From: an uncultured Marinobacter sp.
GTDB taxonomy: Bacteria; Pseudomonadota; Gammaproteobacteria; Pseudomonadales; Oleiphilaceae
Reading direction: 5' to 3'
Assembly (NCBI RefSeq): GCF_946886895.1
Contig: NZ_CAMPJO010000007.1
Coordinates: forward strand, 62,001 to 126,000
DNA: 64,000 bases
The translations under genes and the position numbers were made by a program. Within the stretch, counting starts at the first letter, position 1, and each line of letters begins with the position of its first letter. Below the pieces are notes generated by a model. It saw only the letters and a program-made list of their open reading frames with translations, ran no database searches and had not been told where the DNA came from. This document shows positions 1-8,299 of this stretch, piece by piece.

Positions 1-271
1 AATAGGCAACCACGTACTGGGGACAATTCTGGGAGTACAGTGCCACCCGGTCTCCCGGCGTTACCTTGCATTCGTGCTGAAGGTAACCGGCCAGATGTTC
101 CACCTGCGCCAGCAGTTCACCGTAGGACAATACCGAATCATAGAAGACGGTCGCCGGCTTTTCCGGATAGCGCGTGGCGGCGACTTCCAGGTTGTAAAAC
201 AGGCTGGTTTTCGGCACATCAAGCGAGCGTGGGAGGCCCTGAGGCCAGTATCGATCCTGTTCCGGTGTCAT
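1..271 (-). CDS. Acyl-CoA synthetase (AMP-binding), N-terminal fragment
   Basis: The first 90 residues of an AMP-dependent acyl-CoA ligase; the rest lies beyond the left edge. Reverse translation from the ATG at 271 gives the usual N-terminal part of the family: a 'YPEKPATVFYDS' segment, 'SYGELLAQVE' and 'GDRVALYSQNCPQYV', typical of medium/long-chain ligases. An AGGGG Shine-Dalgarno lies 5-6 bases before the ATG. It is 48 bp downstream of the CitE-like lyase and in the same direction, so it is probably the last or next gene of the itaconate-type operon. The adenylation core and the A10 lysine are not visible, so acyl specificity cannot be judged. Confidence 0.85.
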   Translation of the reverse strand, partial: MTPEQDRYWPQGLPRSLDVPKTSLFYNLEVAATRYPEKPATVFYDSVLSYGELLAQVEHLAGYLQHECKVTPGDRVALYSQNCPQYVVAY

Positions 272-319
272 TCTATTCCCCTTGTACCTGAACGGTTCCC
301 GGATGATTGGCCGCACATG

Positions 320-1135
320 TTAATGCGCCCGTTCCAATATGGTTTTAGCCATGGCGATAACAGGCGCATCTACCATCTGCCCGTCAACCTTGAACGCACC
401 GCTACCGGACCTCGCCGCCTCCATGACTTTGTTCGCCCATGCCACCTGGTGGGCATCTGGCGCAAAGCCAGATTGAACAGCAGCGACCTGCCTCGGATGA
501 ATACACAGCATCCCGGCAAATCCCATGTTGCGCGCCCGGCGCGCCTGGGCCTGCACCGCCTGTTCGTCGTCAAACACCGGGAACACCGTATCGATAGGAG
601 GCAGCAAGCCGGCCGCCCGGGAACAGACCAGAATCTGATAGCGACACTGATCCAGAATCCGCTCCGCGCCGTCAGTATTGCCTTCAATACCCAGGTCGTC
701 ACTCAGGTCCAACCCACCATAACTCAAGCGCTCCACGGCAGGTGTCGCGGCAATGGCGCTCAGGGCCAACAAGCCCTTGGCGGATTCAATCAGTGGGATA
801 ACCGGCTTGCCGGCGTTTGACAGCGCCTCAATGTCCTCCGGTGATTCCGCTTTCGGCAGCATAATCCCGATCACTTTTTCATAACGGGCACACAGGGCAA
901 CATCACTATCGAAGCCGCCTGTCCCCCGGGCATTGATCCGGACATAGATTCCCGGGCCATCGTGATGCCGAAGGAAGTTCTCGAGTAATCCCCTCGCTGA
1001 TTCCTTCGCCTCTGGAGGAACCGCATCCTCCAGATCCACGATCACCGCACCGGCGCCGCTGGCCAGGGCCTTGGCAATTCGCTCGGGCCTGGTCGCGGGC
1101 ACGAAGAGCATTGTTTTCAGATTACGGTTCGTCAT
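320..1135 (-). CDS. ccl: CitE/HpcH-type lyase, probable (S)-citramalyl-CoA lyase
   Basis: 271-residue TIM-barrel lyase of the CitE / malyl-CoA lyase group. Visible signatures: VDLEDAV (about 33-39), RINARGT, LPKAES, LIESAKG (Glu about 117, Mg ligand) and GGLDLSDDLG (Asp about 143-147, second metal ligand). Family members cleave 3-hydroxy-dicarboxyl-CoA thioesters; citramalyl-CoA would give acetyl-CoA and pyruvate. The GTG further upstream (1183) runs into the CaiB gene, so the ATG at 1135 is preferred. Position directly after a CaiB transferase, with a C4-type hydratase and a LysR regulator in the same locus, reproduces the order of the pseudomonad itaconate operon (ich...ict-ccl). The symbol rests on context; a malyl- or HMG-CoA-type lyase is possible. 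Confidence 0.8.
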   Translation of the reverse strand: MTNRNLKTMLFVPATRPERIAKALASGAGAVIVDLEDAVPPEAKESARGLLENFLRHHDGPGIYVRINARGTGGFDSDVALCARYEKVIGIMLPKAESPEDIEALSNAGKPVIPLIESAKGLLALSAIAATPAVERLSYGGLDLSDDLGIEGNTDGAERILDQCRYQILVCSRAAGLLPPIDTVFPVFDDEQAVQAQARRARNMGFAGMLCIHPRQVAAVQSGFAPDAHQVAWANKVMEAARSGSGAFKVDGQMVDAPVIAMAKTILERAH

Positions 1136-1169
1136 TGTCAGATACCTGTTATCGAATTCCCGCTGGCAC

Positions 1170-2369
1170 TCAGATAACGCCACGCTGCTCTAACTGCTCA
1201 ATCTGTTCCCCGCTGTATCCAAGCTCCGACAGAATGGAGCGACTGTGCTCCCCCACCGCAGGGACGGGGGATACTGAACCCTCAAACCACAGGCCGGGCG
1301 ATTTCAACGCCGGTACATCGCCCACCGGGGTTTTAACGCTGATCCAGCGATTCCGCGCGTCCAGTTGTGGATGCATCCAGACCTGCTGCATATCATTCAC
1401 CGACGCATTGGCAATACCGGCAGCATCCAGACGCGTCACCACTTCCGCCAGTGAAAGCCCGGCGAACACGTCTCGTATCAAGCTACCCAACTCCTCGCGA
1501 TGGACGGACCTCAGGGCATTGGTGGCAAACCGGGCATGCTCTGCCAGCGCAGGTTGTTGCAGAACCAGCTTGCAGAATGCCCGCCATTCCCGATCATTCT
1601 GTAATCCCAGCATAACGGTATTGCCGTCACCGACCGGAAAAGGCCCGTAGGGGAATATCGTGGAATGAGAGGAGCCGGCCCGGGGGGGAGGCATTGCGTT
1701 ATCAAAGCTGTAGTACATGGGATACCCCATCCACTCCACCAGACTCTCCAGCATCGATACATCGATATGACTGCCTTTACCGGTCCTGCCCCGCAGCAGC
1801 AGGGCCGACAGGATATTGCTCTGGGCATACATGCCTGCGGCGATATCGGCCACCGAGCAACCGGCCTTCGCCATACCTTCGGGTTCCGGTGTGCCGGTGA
1901 CTGACAGAAAGCCGCTCTCGCTCTGGATCAGCAAGTCATAGGCTTTCTTGTCCTGCAGAGGACCGCCGTGACCATAGCCGGAGATGTCGCAGACGATCAG
2001 CCCGGGATACCGCTGGTGCAGCTCCTCGAATGAAAGCCCCATCCTGGCCGCGGCCCCTGGAGCCAGGTTCTGGACCAGTACATCCGCGTCTGCCAGCAAT
2101 TGAAACAAGACCTCCAGCCCCTCGGACGATTTCAGGTCCAGGCTCAGGCTCTCCTTGGAACGGTTGGCCCACACGAAGTGCGAGGACATTCCCTTGACCC
2201 GATCATCGTACTGGCGTGCGAAATCTCCCGAACCCGGGCGTTCAACCTTGATCACCCGCGCGCCCTGCTCTGCCAGATGGCGGGTACACAAAGGAGCTGC
2301 GACCGCCTGCTCCAGAGATACGACGTTGACTCCCTCCAGGGGAAGGACTTCGCTATTGTTATGGTTCAC
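1170..2369 (-). CDS. ict: CaiB/BaiF family CoA-transferase, probable itaconate CoA-transferase
   Basis: 399-residue family III CoA-transferase that moves CoA between carboxylic acids through an aspartyl-CoA mixed anhydride. The N-terminal 'GVNVVSLEQAVAAPLCTRHLAEQGARV' region is split here only by description: it starts at about residue 13. It carries the usual KVERPGSGDFAR CoA loop (about 41-52), and the catalytic Asp is at about 175 in VADIAAGM. The C-terminal 'PALKSPGLWF' and 'GEHSRSIL' segments are typical. The start codon is GTG with a GGGA site nine bases upstream; no better ATG exists. It lies 37 bp after the acyl-CoA dehydrogenase and 34 bp before the lyase. In the itaconate route it would make itaconyl-CoA from succinyl-CoA. 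Substrate is inferred from gene order only. Confidence 0.8.
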   Translation of the reverse strand: MNHNNSEVLPLEGVNVVSLEQAVAAPLCTRHLAEQGARVIKVERPGSGDFARQYDDRVKGMSSHFVWANRSKESLSLDLKSSEGLEVLFQLLADADVLVQNLAPGAAARMGLSFEELHQRYPGLIVCDISGYGHGGPLQDKKAYDLLIQSESGFLSVTGTPEPEGMAKAGCSVADIAAGMYAQSNILSALLLRGRTGKGSHIDVSMLESLVEWMGYPMYYSFDNAMPPPRAGSSHSTIFPYGPFPVGDGNTVMLGLQNDREWRAFCKLVLQQPALAEHARFATNALRSVHREELGSLIRDVFAGLSLAEVVTRLDAAGIANASVNDMQQVWMHPQLDARNRWISVKTPVGDVPALKSPGLWFEGSVSPVPAVGEHSRSILSELGYSGEQIEQLEQRGVI

Positions 2370-2406
2370 TTACACATCCCGGTTTTCAGGTGTATCGCTG
2401 TAGGGC

Positions 2407-3570
2407 TCAGAACGATCGCGGCAGTCCCAACAAATGCTCGGCGACGTAGGAAAAAATCATGTTGGTGGATATTGGCGCCACCTGATAAAGGCGCGTCTCC
2501 CGGAACTTGCGTTCCACATCGTACTCGTTGGCAAACCCGAAACCACCGTGGGTCTGCAGGCACACGTTGGCAGCCTCCCAGGACGCCTCTGCCGCAAGGT
2601 ATTTAGCCATGTTGGCGCTCGCCCCGGCCGGGTGGCCACCATCATATTCCTCACAGGCACGCCAGCGCATGAGGTCAGCCGCTTCAACATTAATATGAGC
2701 CTTGGCAATCGGGAACTGAACACCCTGGTTCTGCCCGATGGGGCGGCCAAACACTTCGCGGTCACCGGCGTACTGCCGTGCTTTTTCGATAAACCAGCGA
2801 CCATCGCCGATACATTCCGCGGCAATCAGGGTGCGCTCGGCGTTGAGGCCATCAAGGATGTAACGAAACCCCTTGCCCTCTTCACCAATCAGGTTCTCGG
2901 CGGGAATTTCCAGGTTATCGAAGAAAAGCTCGTTGGTTTCGTGATTCACCATATTGGCGATTGGCTGCACCGTCAGGCCATTTCCGATGGCCTGGTGCAG
3001 ATCCACGATAAAGATCGACATGCCCTCGGATTTTCGACGAACCTTGTCGAGCGGCGTGGTACGGGCCAGCAGGATCATCAGGTCGGAATGCTGTACCCTG
3101 GAAATCCACACCTTCTGGCCATTCACCACATAGTTATCGCCCTGGCGAACCGCCGTGGTCTTGATCTTGGTGGTGTCGGTGCCCGTCGTGGGCTCCGTCA
3201 CGCCCATGGACTGCAGCCGCAACTCGCCAGCAGCGATTCTTGGCAGATACTTCCGCTTTTGTTCTTCACTGCCATTGCGCAATAACGTGAACATGTTGTA
3301 CATCTGGCCATGAACGGTGCCGGAGTTACCACCCGCCCGATTCACTTCCTCCAGGATCACGGAGGCCTCTGCCAGGCCCAGGCCGGAACCGCCGTATTCC
3401 TCGGGAATCATCGCCGCCAGCCAACCGGCTTCCGTCATGGCGCTGACAAATTCTTCCGGAAAAGCTTTACGCTCGTCGACTCCACGCCAATAAGCCGCAT
3501 CAAAGTTCTGACACAGCCCTCGCACGCCCTCTCGGATGTCTTCGTACTTCTGCAAGGCTGGGGTGATCAT
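2407..3570 (-). CDS. Acyl-CoA dehydrogenase of the itaconate-operon type
   Basis: 387-residue flavoprotein with all acyl-CoA dehydrogenase blocks: N-terminal helical domain, 'SMGVTEPTTGTDTT' (FAD/substrate loop, about 136-149), 'VNGQKVWISRVQHSD' and the C-terminal 'LQTHGGFGFANEYDVERKFRE' helix region (described from about 337). At the usual position of the active-site glutamate (IYEGT in MCAD) this protein reads YQVAPIS, so a base must come from elsewhere, as in LCAD/IVD-type enzymes. Its ATG overlaps the stop of the upstream hydratase gene by four bases, so the two are translationally coupled. A paralogue sits at the same position in the Pseudomonas itaconate operon, where its role is unsettled; methylsuccinyl-CoA or an itaconyl-CoA analogue is a guess. 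Confidence 0.85.
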   Translation of the reverse strand: MITPALQKYEDIREGVRGLCQNFDAAYWRGVDERKAFPEEFVSAMTEAGWLAAMIPEEYGGSGLGLAEASVILEEVNRAGGNSGTVHGQMYNMFTLLRNGSEEQKRKYLPRIAAGELRLQSMGVTEPTTGTDTTKIKTTAVRQGDNYVVNGQKVWISRVQHSDLMILLARTTPLDKVRRKSEGMSIFIVDLHQAIGNGLTVQPIANMVNHETNELFFDNLEIPAENLIGEEGKGFRYILDGLNAERTLIAAECIGDGRWFIEKARQYAGDREVFGRPIGQNQGVQFPIAKAHINVEAADLMRWRACEEYDGGHPAGASANMAKYLAAEASWEAANVCLQTHGGFGFANEYDVERKFRETRLYQVAPISTNMIFSYVAEHLLGLPRSF

Positions 3571-4403
3571 CGGTTATTCTCCTTGAATTCGATTTCGCCT
3601 TCGTGGGCCGGGCCGTCTTCATTGGCGGCCCATAACGCGGCCTTGCCATCGCCGACAATCCGTCCTTCAACATTGAAGGATTTGTTCAACGTAAGGGGTC
3701 GCAATCCCCGATACGACAGCCGTACCGGTGTCAGACCGGGATTTGCGTCGACAAAGGCCTGCACCATCAGCGTGGCAATCAACGGGCCATGGACCACCAG
3801 ATCGGGATAACCCTCTTCCTCTGTGGCATAGGGTCTGTCGTAATGAATTCGATGACCATTAAAGGTCACTGCCGAATAGCGGAACAATAACAGCGGAGAA
3901 GGCGTTACCCGGTTGCTCCACTGGGCGTCGGGAACGGGCCTGTCCAGGGACAGTTTCGGGGCCGCCGGCGCCTTATAGACGATGTCCTGCTCCTCACTCA
4001 GGCACAGTTCCCCCTTCTGGTGGTAATCGTGCCGGACAGTCACAAAAAGCAGCTTCCCGGAACGTCCGTCTTTTTCATTAACCGAGTGAATAATCGATGA
4101 GCGCTCGGCGGGATGACCAATCGTCAGGGGTTTGTGAAATTCAACACGCCCACCGGCCCACATTCTGGTGTTACCCCCGGATTTCGGCAGAAATCGCCCC
4201 GGGGCGATGTGGCCATCATGGCCAGTGTCTGAGGGTGAAACGGGAATCTGGAAGAACGCCCAGTGCCACAGGGGGGCCAGCTCGTCCCCAACCACCGGCG
4301 CGGGCCGGTCCAGCATCGCGGCAATTCTGGCAGCCAGGGCCGAATCCAGGGCGTCCGTGCACGCTTCTCGCTTACCTATCCAATCTTCCGGAGCGTCTGA
4401 CAT
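3567..4403 (-). CDS. ich: Hotdog-fold hydratase, probable itaconyl-CoA / mesaconyl-C4-CoA hydratase
   Basis: 278-residue double-hotdog protein (FAS1-like dehydratase / HTD2 family). The C-terminal hotdog has the diagnostic segment YSAVTFNGHRIHYD (about 176-189) followed by EGYPDLVVHGPL (about 197-208), the signature of hydratases acting on mesaconyl-C4-CoA and itaconyl-CoA; it would produce citramalyl-CoA. The ATG at 4403 is chosen because AGGAAG lies six bases upstream; the longer reading frame to 4517 has no such site and runs through the promoter region. First gene of the leftward operon, divergent from the LysR gene. FAS1-like hydratases also act in the 3-hydroxypropionate cycle, so the exact substrate rests on the neighbouring transferase and lyase. 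Confidence 0.78.
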   Translation of the reverse strand: MSDAPEDWIGKREACTDALDSALAARIAAMLDRPAPVVGDELAPLWHWAFFQIPVSPSDTGHDGHIAPGRFLPKSGGNTRMWAGGRVEFHKPLTIGHPAERSSIIHSVNEKDGRSGKLLFVTVRHDYHQKGELCLSEEQDIVYKAPAAPKLSLDRPVPDAQWSNRVTPSPLLLFRYSAVTFNGHRIHYDRPYATEEEGYPDLVVHGPLIATLMVQAFVDANPGLTPVRLSYRGLRPLTLNKSFNVEGRIVGDGKAALWAANEDGPAHEGEIEFKENNR

Positions 4404-4570
4404 CACACTTCCTCTATCAATACGTCTTCTAGTTTTTTGATGTTGGTAATAATGCCGATATACGAATGAGGATAGAATTCGATTTTGCTCAAGGGTGCGT
4501 TTGGTTTCCATGAACACCCCGGTGGTTTAGACTGTGAATCCCTTGGTTAGCTTGCTGTCGATATTTCATC
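4404..4570. promoter_or_regulatory. Divergent promoter region of the itaconate-type operon and its LysR gene
   Basis: 167 bp separate the hydratase start (leftward) from the LysR start (rightward). The segment is AT-richer than its flanks around 4430-4480. It is where a LysR-type regulator of the neighbouring operon would bind. I could not pick a single convincing T-N11-A operator or a consensus sigma70 promoter by eye, so only the region is annotated. Confidence 0.5.
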
Positions 4571-5479
4571 ATGCATTTTGACATTCCCGATTTACGCCTG
4601 TTTATTCACGTTGCAGAAGCCAACAGCCTGACCGGCGGGGCCCGCCGTGCCAGCCTGTCAACGGCTGCGGCAAGCATGCGCATCAAATCCCTTGAAGGAC
4701 AGCTGGGCAGCCGATTGTTCTACCGCGACAGCCAGGGTGTTGAGCTCACGCCGGCAGGCCACGACCTGCTGGTTCATGCACGAGCCATCATGCGGCAGGT
4801 TGACTACATCAAGGACGAGTTTTCCCAATATGCGGAAGGCGAGTCGGGGCATTTGCGGATTTTTGCCAACACAACAGCAGTGAGCGACTTCATGCCCGAT
4901 GTCCTGGCGCGTTTCCTGGCGACCCGTCCGGGGGTGACCGTGGATCTGCAGGAGCGACTGACCCACGATATCGTTCGCGGCGTGATCGACGGCTCGACCG
5001 ATCTGGGCGTCGTTGCCGGCCCGGTGAAGTCCAACAAAAAGCTTGAGATCATCCCCTTCAGCGTCGACCGCCTTGTGGTTGTAACGCCAAAAGGTCACGA
5101 ACTGGCCGCACGCAGGACCATCACGTTTCGGGAAACCCTTGACTACCCTCACATCGGTTTGCGTGAGGGCAGCACCTTATTCAATTTCCTTAAAGAACAG
5201 GCCAGCGAGACCGGCTCGACCCTGCAAATGCGCATTCAGGTGTTCGGCTTCGAATCCGCCTGTCGGATGGTCAGCCGCGGGGTGGGCATCGGCATCCTGC
5301 CTCGCTCCATCGCGCACCGATACGCCGACTTCCTCGACATATCCACCATTGATCTGGAAGACGACTGGGCGGAGCGAGAACGCAGCCTGATCGTCCGCGA
5401 ACTGGATGCCTTGCCAAAGTGCGGCAAGGAATTGGTAGAGGAGATCCGTTCGCAAATCAGCCTCACGACGACACCCTGA
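4571..5479 (+). CDS. LysR-family transcriptional regulator of the itaconate-type operon
   Basis: 302 residues. The N-terminal winged helix-turn-helix is clear: 'FIHVAEANSLTGGARRAS' (about 11-28), then 'MRIKSLEGQLGSRLFYR' and 'LTPAGHDLL'. A LysR substrate-binding domain follows from about residue 90 ('GHLRIFANTTAVSDFMP'). It is transcribed away from the hydratase-dehydrogenase-transferase-lyase operon, the normal arrangement for a LysR activator, and occupies the place of the LysR regulator of the Pseudomonas itaconate locus. No strong ribosome binding site precedes the ATG; the next in-frame ATG would cut into the DNA-binding helix, so this start is kept. The effector is presumably an itaconate-pathway metabolite. 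Confidence 0.88.
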   Translation: MHFDIPDLRLFIHVAEANSLTGGARRASLSTAAASMRIKSLEGQLGSRLFYRDSQGVELTPAGHDLLVHARAIMRQVDYIKDEFSQYAEGESGHLRIFANTTAVSDFMPDVLARFLATRPGVTVDLQERLTHDIVRGVIDGSTDLGVVAGPVKSNKKLEIIPFSVDRLVVVTPKGHELAARRTITFRETLDYPHIGLREGSTLFNFLKEQASETGSTLQMRIQVFGFESACRMVSRGVGIGILPRSIAHRYADFLDISTIDLEDDWAERERSLIVRELDALPKCGKELVEEIRSQISLTTTP

Positions 5480-5503
5480 CAACCATCACGGGCTTTATCT
5501 CCA

Positions 5504-5959
5504 TTAACAGCCGGCTTTCTTCAGGATCAACATATCTGAAACGCCGTCCTGAACCACCTCATCGTGCTCATCCACAAGTTGCAGCCGCCGATTGACCCGG
5601 CCCACACGTGCACTTGTACCCTGCTCGAAATCGAGGATGGTCAGCCGAAGCCTCAAAGTTGTACCGACTGTGATCGGCTTGAGGAACTTCCACTCACTGA
5701 TGGACATCATGGCAACCGCCGACTTCTCGAAGATTCCCAGGGTGTGCATCATTCCCGTCGCTATCGCGATGCCATAGGCCCCATGCACCAGACGCTCGCC
5801 AAAACGGGTTTTACTGGCGAAGTGTTGATCACAATGTATTGGATTCCAGTCGCCGGAAAGCATCGAAAAGAATGTCATATCTGTTTCGGTGACGGTCCTT
5901 CCCGTGCTTTCGAAGGCTTCGCCCTGCTTGAGGTCTTCAAAGTAAAGACTGTGATCCAT
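5504..5959 (-). CDS. MaoC-like (R)-specific enoyl-CoA hydratase
   Basis: 151-residue single-hotdog MaoC domain protein. The R-hydratase motif is present: FSMLSGDWNPIH (Asp/His pair at about 36-41) followed by FGERLVHGAYG. It would hydrate trans-2-enoyl-CoA to (R)-3-hydroxyacyl-CoA. The ATG at 5959 has AGGAA six bases upstream; the in-frame extension upstream begins with TTG and overlaps the ligase gene, so it is not used. Last gene of the leftward Liv-type ABC importer/ligase operon and convergent with the LysR gene, 24 bp away. It supplies the hydration step for the acyl-CoA made by the preceding ligase. Confidence 0.85.
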   Translation of the reverse strand: MDHSLYFEDLKQGEAFESTGRTVTETDMTFFSMLSGDWNPIHCDQHFASKTRFGERLVHGAYGIAIATGMMHTLGIFEKSAVAMMSISEWKFLKPITVGTTLRLRLTILDFEQGTSARVGRVNRRLQLVDEHDEVVQDGVSDMLILKKAGC

Positions 5960-6003
5960 TGTCAGTTCCTCAGGGCCCTGCGGCCCATTGTATTTTTGTG
6001 TAA

Positions 6004-7587
6004 TCAACCGCGCTCGGCGGCCATTGCCCTGAGCTTAGCCCGCTGAATCTTGGTGCCATTAGCGCTTTCGGTGACAGGAAAGGCATCCAGGAACCAGACT
6101 CGTTCCGGCACTTTGAATGGGGCGATACTTTTCCTCAGCCAGGCACGGACCCTGTCAGCATCCATGCCGGCATCGGGCTCGGCAATGACAAACGCGACAC
6201 AGGTCGATTTGCCATCCACATCGGCGCCGATCACCTGAACTTCGGCAACACCCGGGCAATCCCTTAAAACATCCTCGATTTCCGCCGGATTCACCAGAAA
6301 GCCACTGAGGCGGATCGCATCGCCGGCCCGGGTCTGATAGACGAAAGAGCCATCGCGGCGCAGGTAGCCGATATCCCCGGTTGAGAAAAAGCCATCCTGG
6401 TCAACGACCTCAGCCGTGGCTTCCGGGTTGTTAAAATAGCCGGCAAAGTTACCGCCAGCACAAATTTCAAGCACACCGCTCTGGTCCGCCTCCAATAACG
6501 CCCCTGACTCGGTATCGCGAACCCGCAACTGCGCTTCGGGGTCTGAAGGAAAACCGCCGCCCTGAGATCGCTCCGGTATCTTGCCCTGGACAGACTGGAT
6601 CGAGAACAGGGCCTGTACCTCACTGGAGCCATACACGCCCGCCAGCGGTATGCCCTGGGCGTCTGCGGCCCTGACAAGGCCCTCGGCACCGGTCTGGAAC
6701 GCAGCAAAACCACACACCCTGAGACTGGCCAGCCTGAAACCTTCCGGCATCGCCCGAAGGATGCGCCAATACATCTCGTCACTGCCAAACAGGTGGGTCA
6801 ACTGATGCTTTCGGATAAGCTCTATCGCCGGCTCGGCATCAAATGTCTCCATGACCACGACGGGCGTGCCTGCCGCCAGTGCGGTAATCACCGGCACCAG
6901 CCCGAAGGTGCCGCAGAAGGGCAGCGGCGCCAGCAGGCCCGCGCCAGGCTGATCAAAACGGAACGCCCGGGCCACGTAGTCGGCGTGGCTGGCGAGGGAG
7001 CGCTGGGTATGCACCACCAATTTTGGCAGTTTTGTGGTACCCGAGGTGGTGAACAGAATGGCCAGATCGTTCTCACAAGCATTGTCCGCCACATCGGGCG
7101 CATCGGTGACATCCAGATCCGGGAATGGCAATACGGCACACCCAGCCAATTCTGGCATCTCCGCAGCCGGCTCAAGAACCGCGATGGCTTTAAGATCCGG
7201 CACGGTGTCCGGCTCAAGATCTTCCAGCAGAGCCTGAAAATCGATCTTCCGGAAGCGGGGTTGCAAGATCAGCAGGCGGGCGCCCGATGCAGACAGGATG
7301 TGCTGCAGTTCCGCCGTGCGATAACGGGTGTTCACCGCCACCAGTACAGCGCCGATACGGGATAACCCCAGCATCAGCGCGAGCCACTCCGGCCGGTTGA
7401 CAAGCCATACGGCCACCCGGTCACCGTGCCCGACCCCCTGCCCTCGTAGCCAGTCAGCCGCTGAGCGTGCCATCCGATCCAGCTCGGCATAGCTGATGTG
7501 ACGATCATCCGAAATGAGCGCGCAGTCGCCCGGTGCCTGTTCCAGGTGCCTTGCCACCAATGCGGCCAGGGTCAGCTTGCCGGACAT
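6004..7587 (-). CDS. Acyl-CoA synthetase (AMP-binding)
   Basis: 527-residue AMP-forming ligase that activates a carboxylic acid with ATP and CoA. A phosphate loop variant FTTSGTTKLPKL lies at about 196-207, an adenine motif YGSSEVQ at about 322, the hinge block STGDIGYLRRDGSFVYQTR at about 405-423, and the A10 lysine in NGTKIQRAKL near the C-terminus. The start at 7587 overlaps the stop of the upstream ATPase gene (TGATG), so translation is coupled to the importer. This context says the ABC system brings in a carboxylic acid that is activated at once. The loop TTKLPK departs from the usual TTGxPK. Specificity unknown; not obviously a long-chain FadD. Confidence 0.88.
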   Translation of the reverse strand: MSGKLTLAALVARHLEQAPGDCALISDDRHISYAELDRMARSAADWLRGQGVGHGDRVAVWLVNRPEWLALMLGLSRIGAVLVAVNTRYRTAELQHILSASGARLLILQPRFRKIDFQALLEDLEPDTVPDLKAIAVLEPAAEMPELAGCAVLPFPDLDVTDAPDVADNACENDLAILFTTSGTTKLPKLVVHTQRSLASHADYVARAFRFDQPGAGLLAPLPFCGTFGLVPVITALAAGTPVVVMETFDAEPAIELIRKHQLTHLFGSDEMYWRILRAMPEGFRLASLRVCGFAAFQTGAEGLVRAADAQGIPLAGVYGSSEVQALFSIQSVQGKIPERSQGGGFPSDPEAQLRVRDTESGALLEADQSGVLEICAGGNFAGYFNNPEATAEVVDQDGFFSTGDIGYLRRDGSFVYQTRAGDAIRLSGFLVNPAEIEDVLRDCPGVAEVQVIGADVDGKSTCVAFVIAEPDAGMDADRVRAWLRKSIAPFKVPERVWFLDAFPVTESANGTKIQRAKLRAMAAERG

Positions 7588-8297
7588 CAGTAAAGCTCCA
7601 TCAATTTCTTGTTGTCGCTCAGCTCGGTTGGCTCGCCTTCCCACGTCATCTGCCCGGATTTCATCACCACGACCCGATCGGAGATTTTCAGAGCCTCCTT
7701 GACGTTTTGCTCCACCAGCAGGATCGACATCCCGGTTTTCTTCTGCAGTTCACGGATCGGGCCACAAAGATCCTGGAAAAGCTTTGGCGCCAGGCCGATA
7801 GAGGGCTCGTCCATCAGCAGGCAGCGAGGACGACTGAGCAGTGCCCGGCCAATGGAGACCATCTGCTGCTGACCACCCGAGAGATTGCCCGCCCGGGTCT
7901 GGTAGAACTTTTTCATCACCGGCAAAATCGACAGCACCCAATCGATTCGTTCCGCGCGCTCTTTTTCAGGAACACCGGCAGCCCACATGCCCAGGCTCAT
8001 GGTTTCCTCCACGGTCATACCAGGAAAAACACCACGGCCTTCAGGTACCATCGACATGCCGGCCATGGACATAGCCCGGGGCTCTGTGACCGCGGCCTTA
8101 CCATTGAAAAGAATTCGGCCACCTTCGTGGGGCACCAGGCCAAAAATGGACTTCAATAAAGTGGATTTGCCCGCACCGTTGTGACCGATCAGGCACAGCA
8201 CTTCATTGTCATTAACGTGAACATTGATATCCGTCAGCACGGGCCGGCCACCATAACCGACCACCAGATTCTCAACCTCGAGTATTTTGTCCGTCAT
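7587..8297 (-). CDS. livF: Liv-type ABC importer, ATP-binding subunit LivF
   Basis: 236-residue ABC ATPase of the LivF type. Walker A GHNGAGKST at 38-46, Q-loop region, signature LSGGQQQ at 139-145, Walker B LLMDEPS at 160-166. Second ATPase of a complete branched-chain-amino-acid-type (HAAT) importer whose genes run K-H-M-G-F in the direction of transcription. Two bases separate it from LivG, and its stop overlaps the ligase start. The HAAT family also carries aromatic acids, amides and other carboxylates; the linked ligase and hydratase argue that this one is not for leucine. Confidence 0.93.
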   Translation of the reverse strand: MTDKILEVENLVVGYGGRPVLTDINVHVNDNEVLCLIGHNGAGKSTLLKSIFGLVPHEGGRILFNGKAAVTEPRAMSMAGMSMVPEGRGVFPGMTVEETMSLGMWAAGVPEKERAERIDWVLSILPVMKKFYQTRAGNLSGGQQQMVSIGRALLSRPRCLLMDEPSIGLAPKLFQDLCGPIRELQKKTGMSILLVEQNVKEALKISDRVVVMKSGQMTWEGEPTELSDNKKLMELY

Positions 8298-8299
8298 GG

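Noticed and set aside
3567..4517. Longer N-terminus for the FAS1-like hydratase
   Set aside because: The extra 38 residues are basic, unlike the family, and cover the promoter; a strong ribosome site precedes the ATG at 4403.
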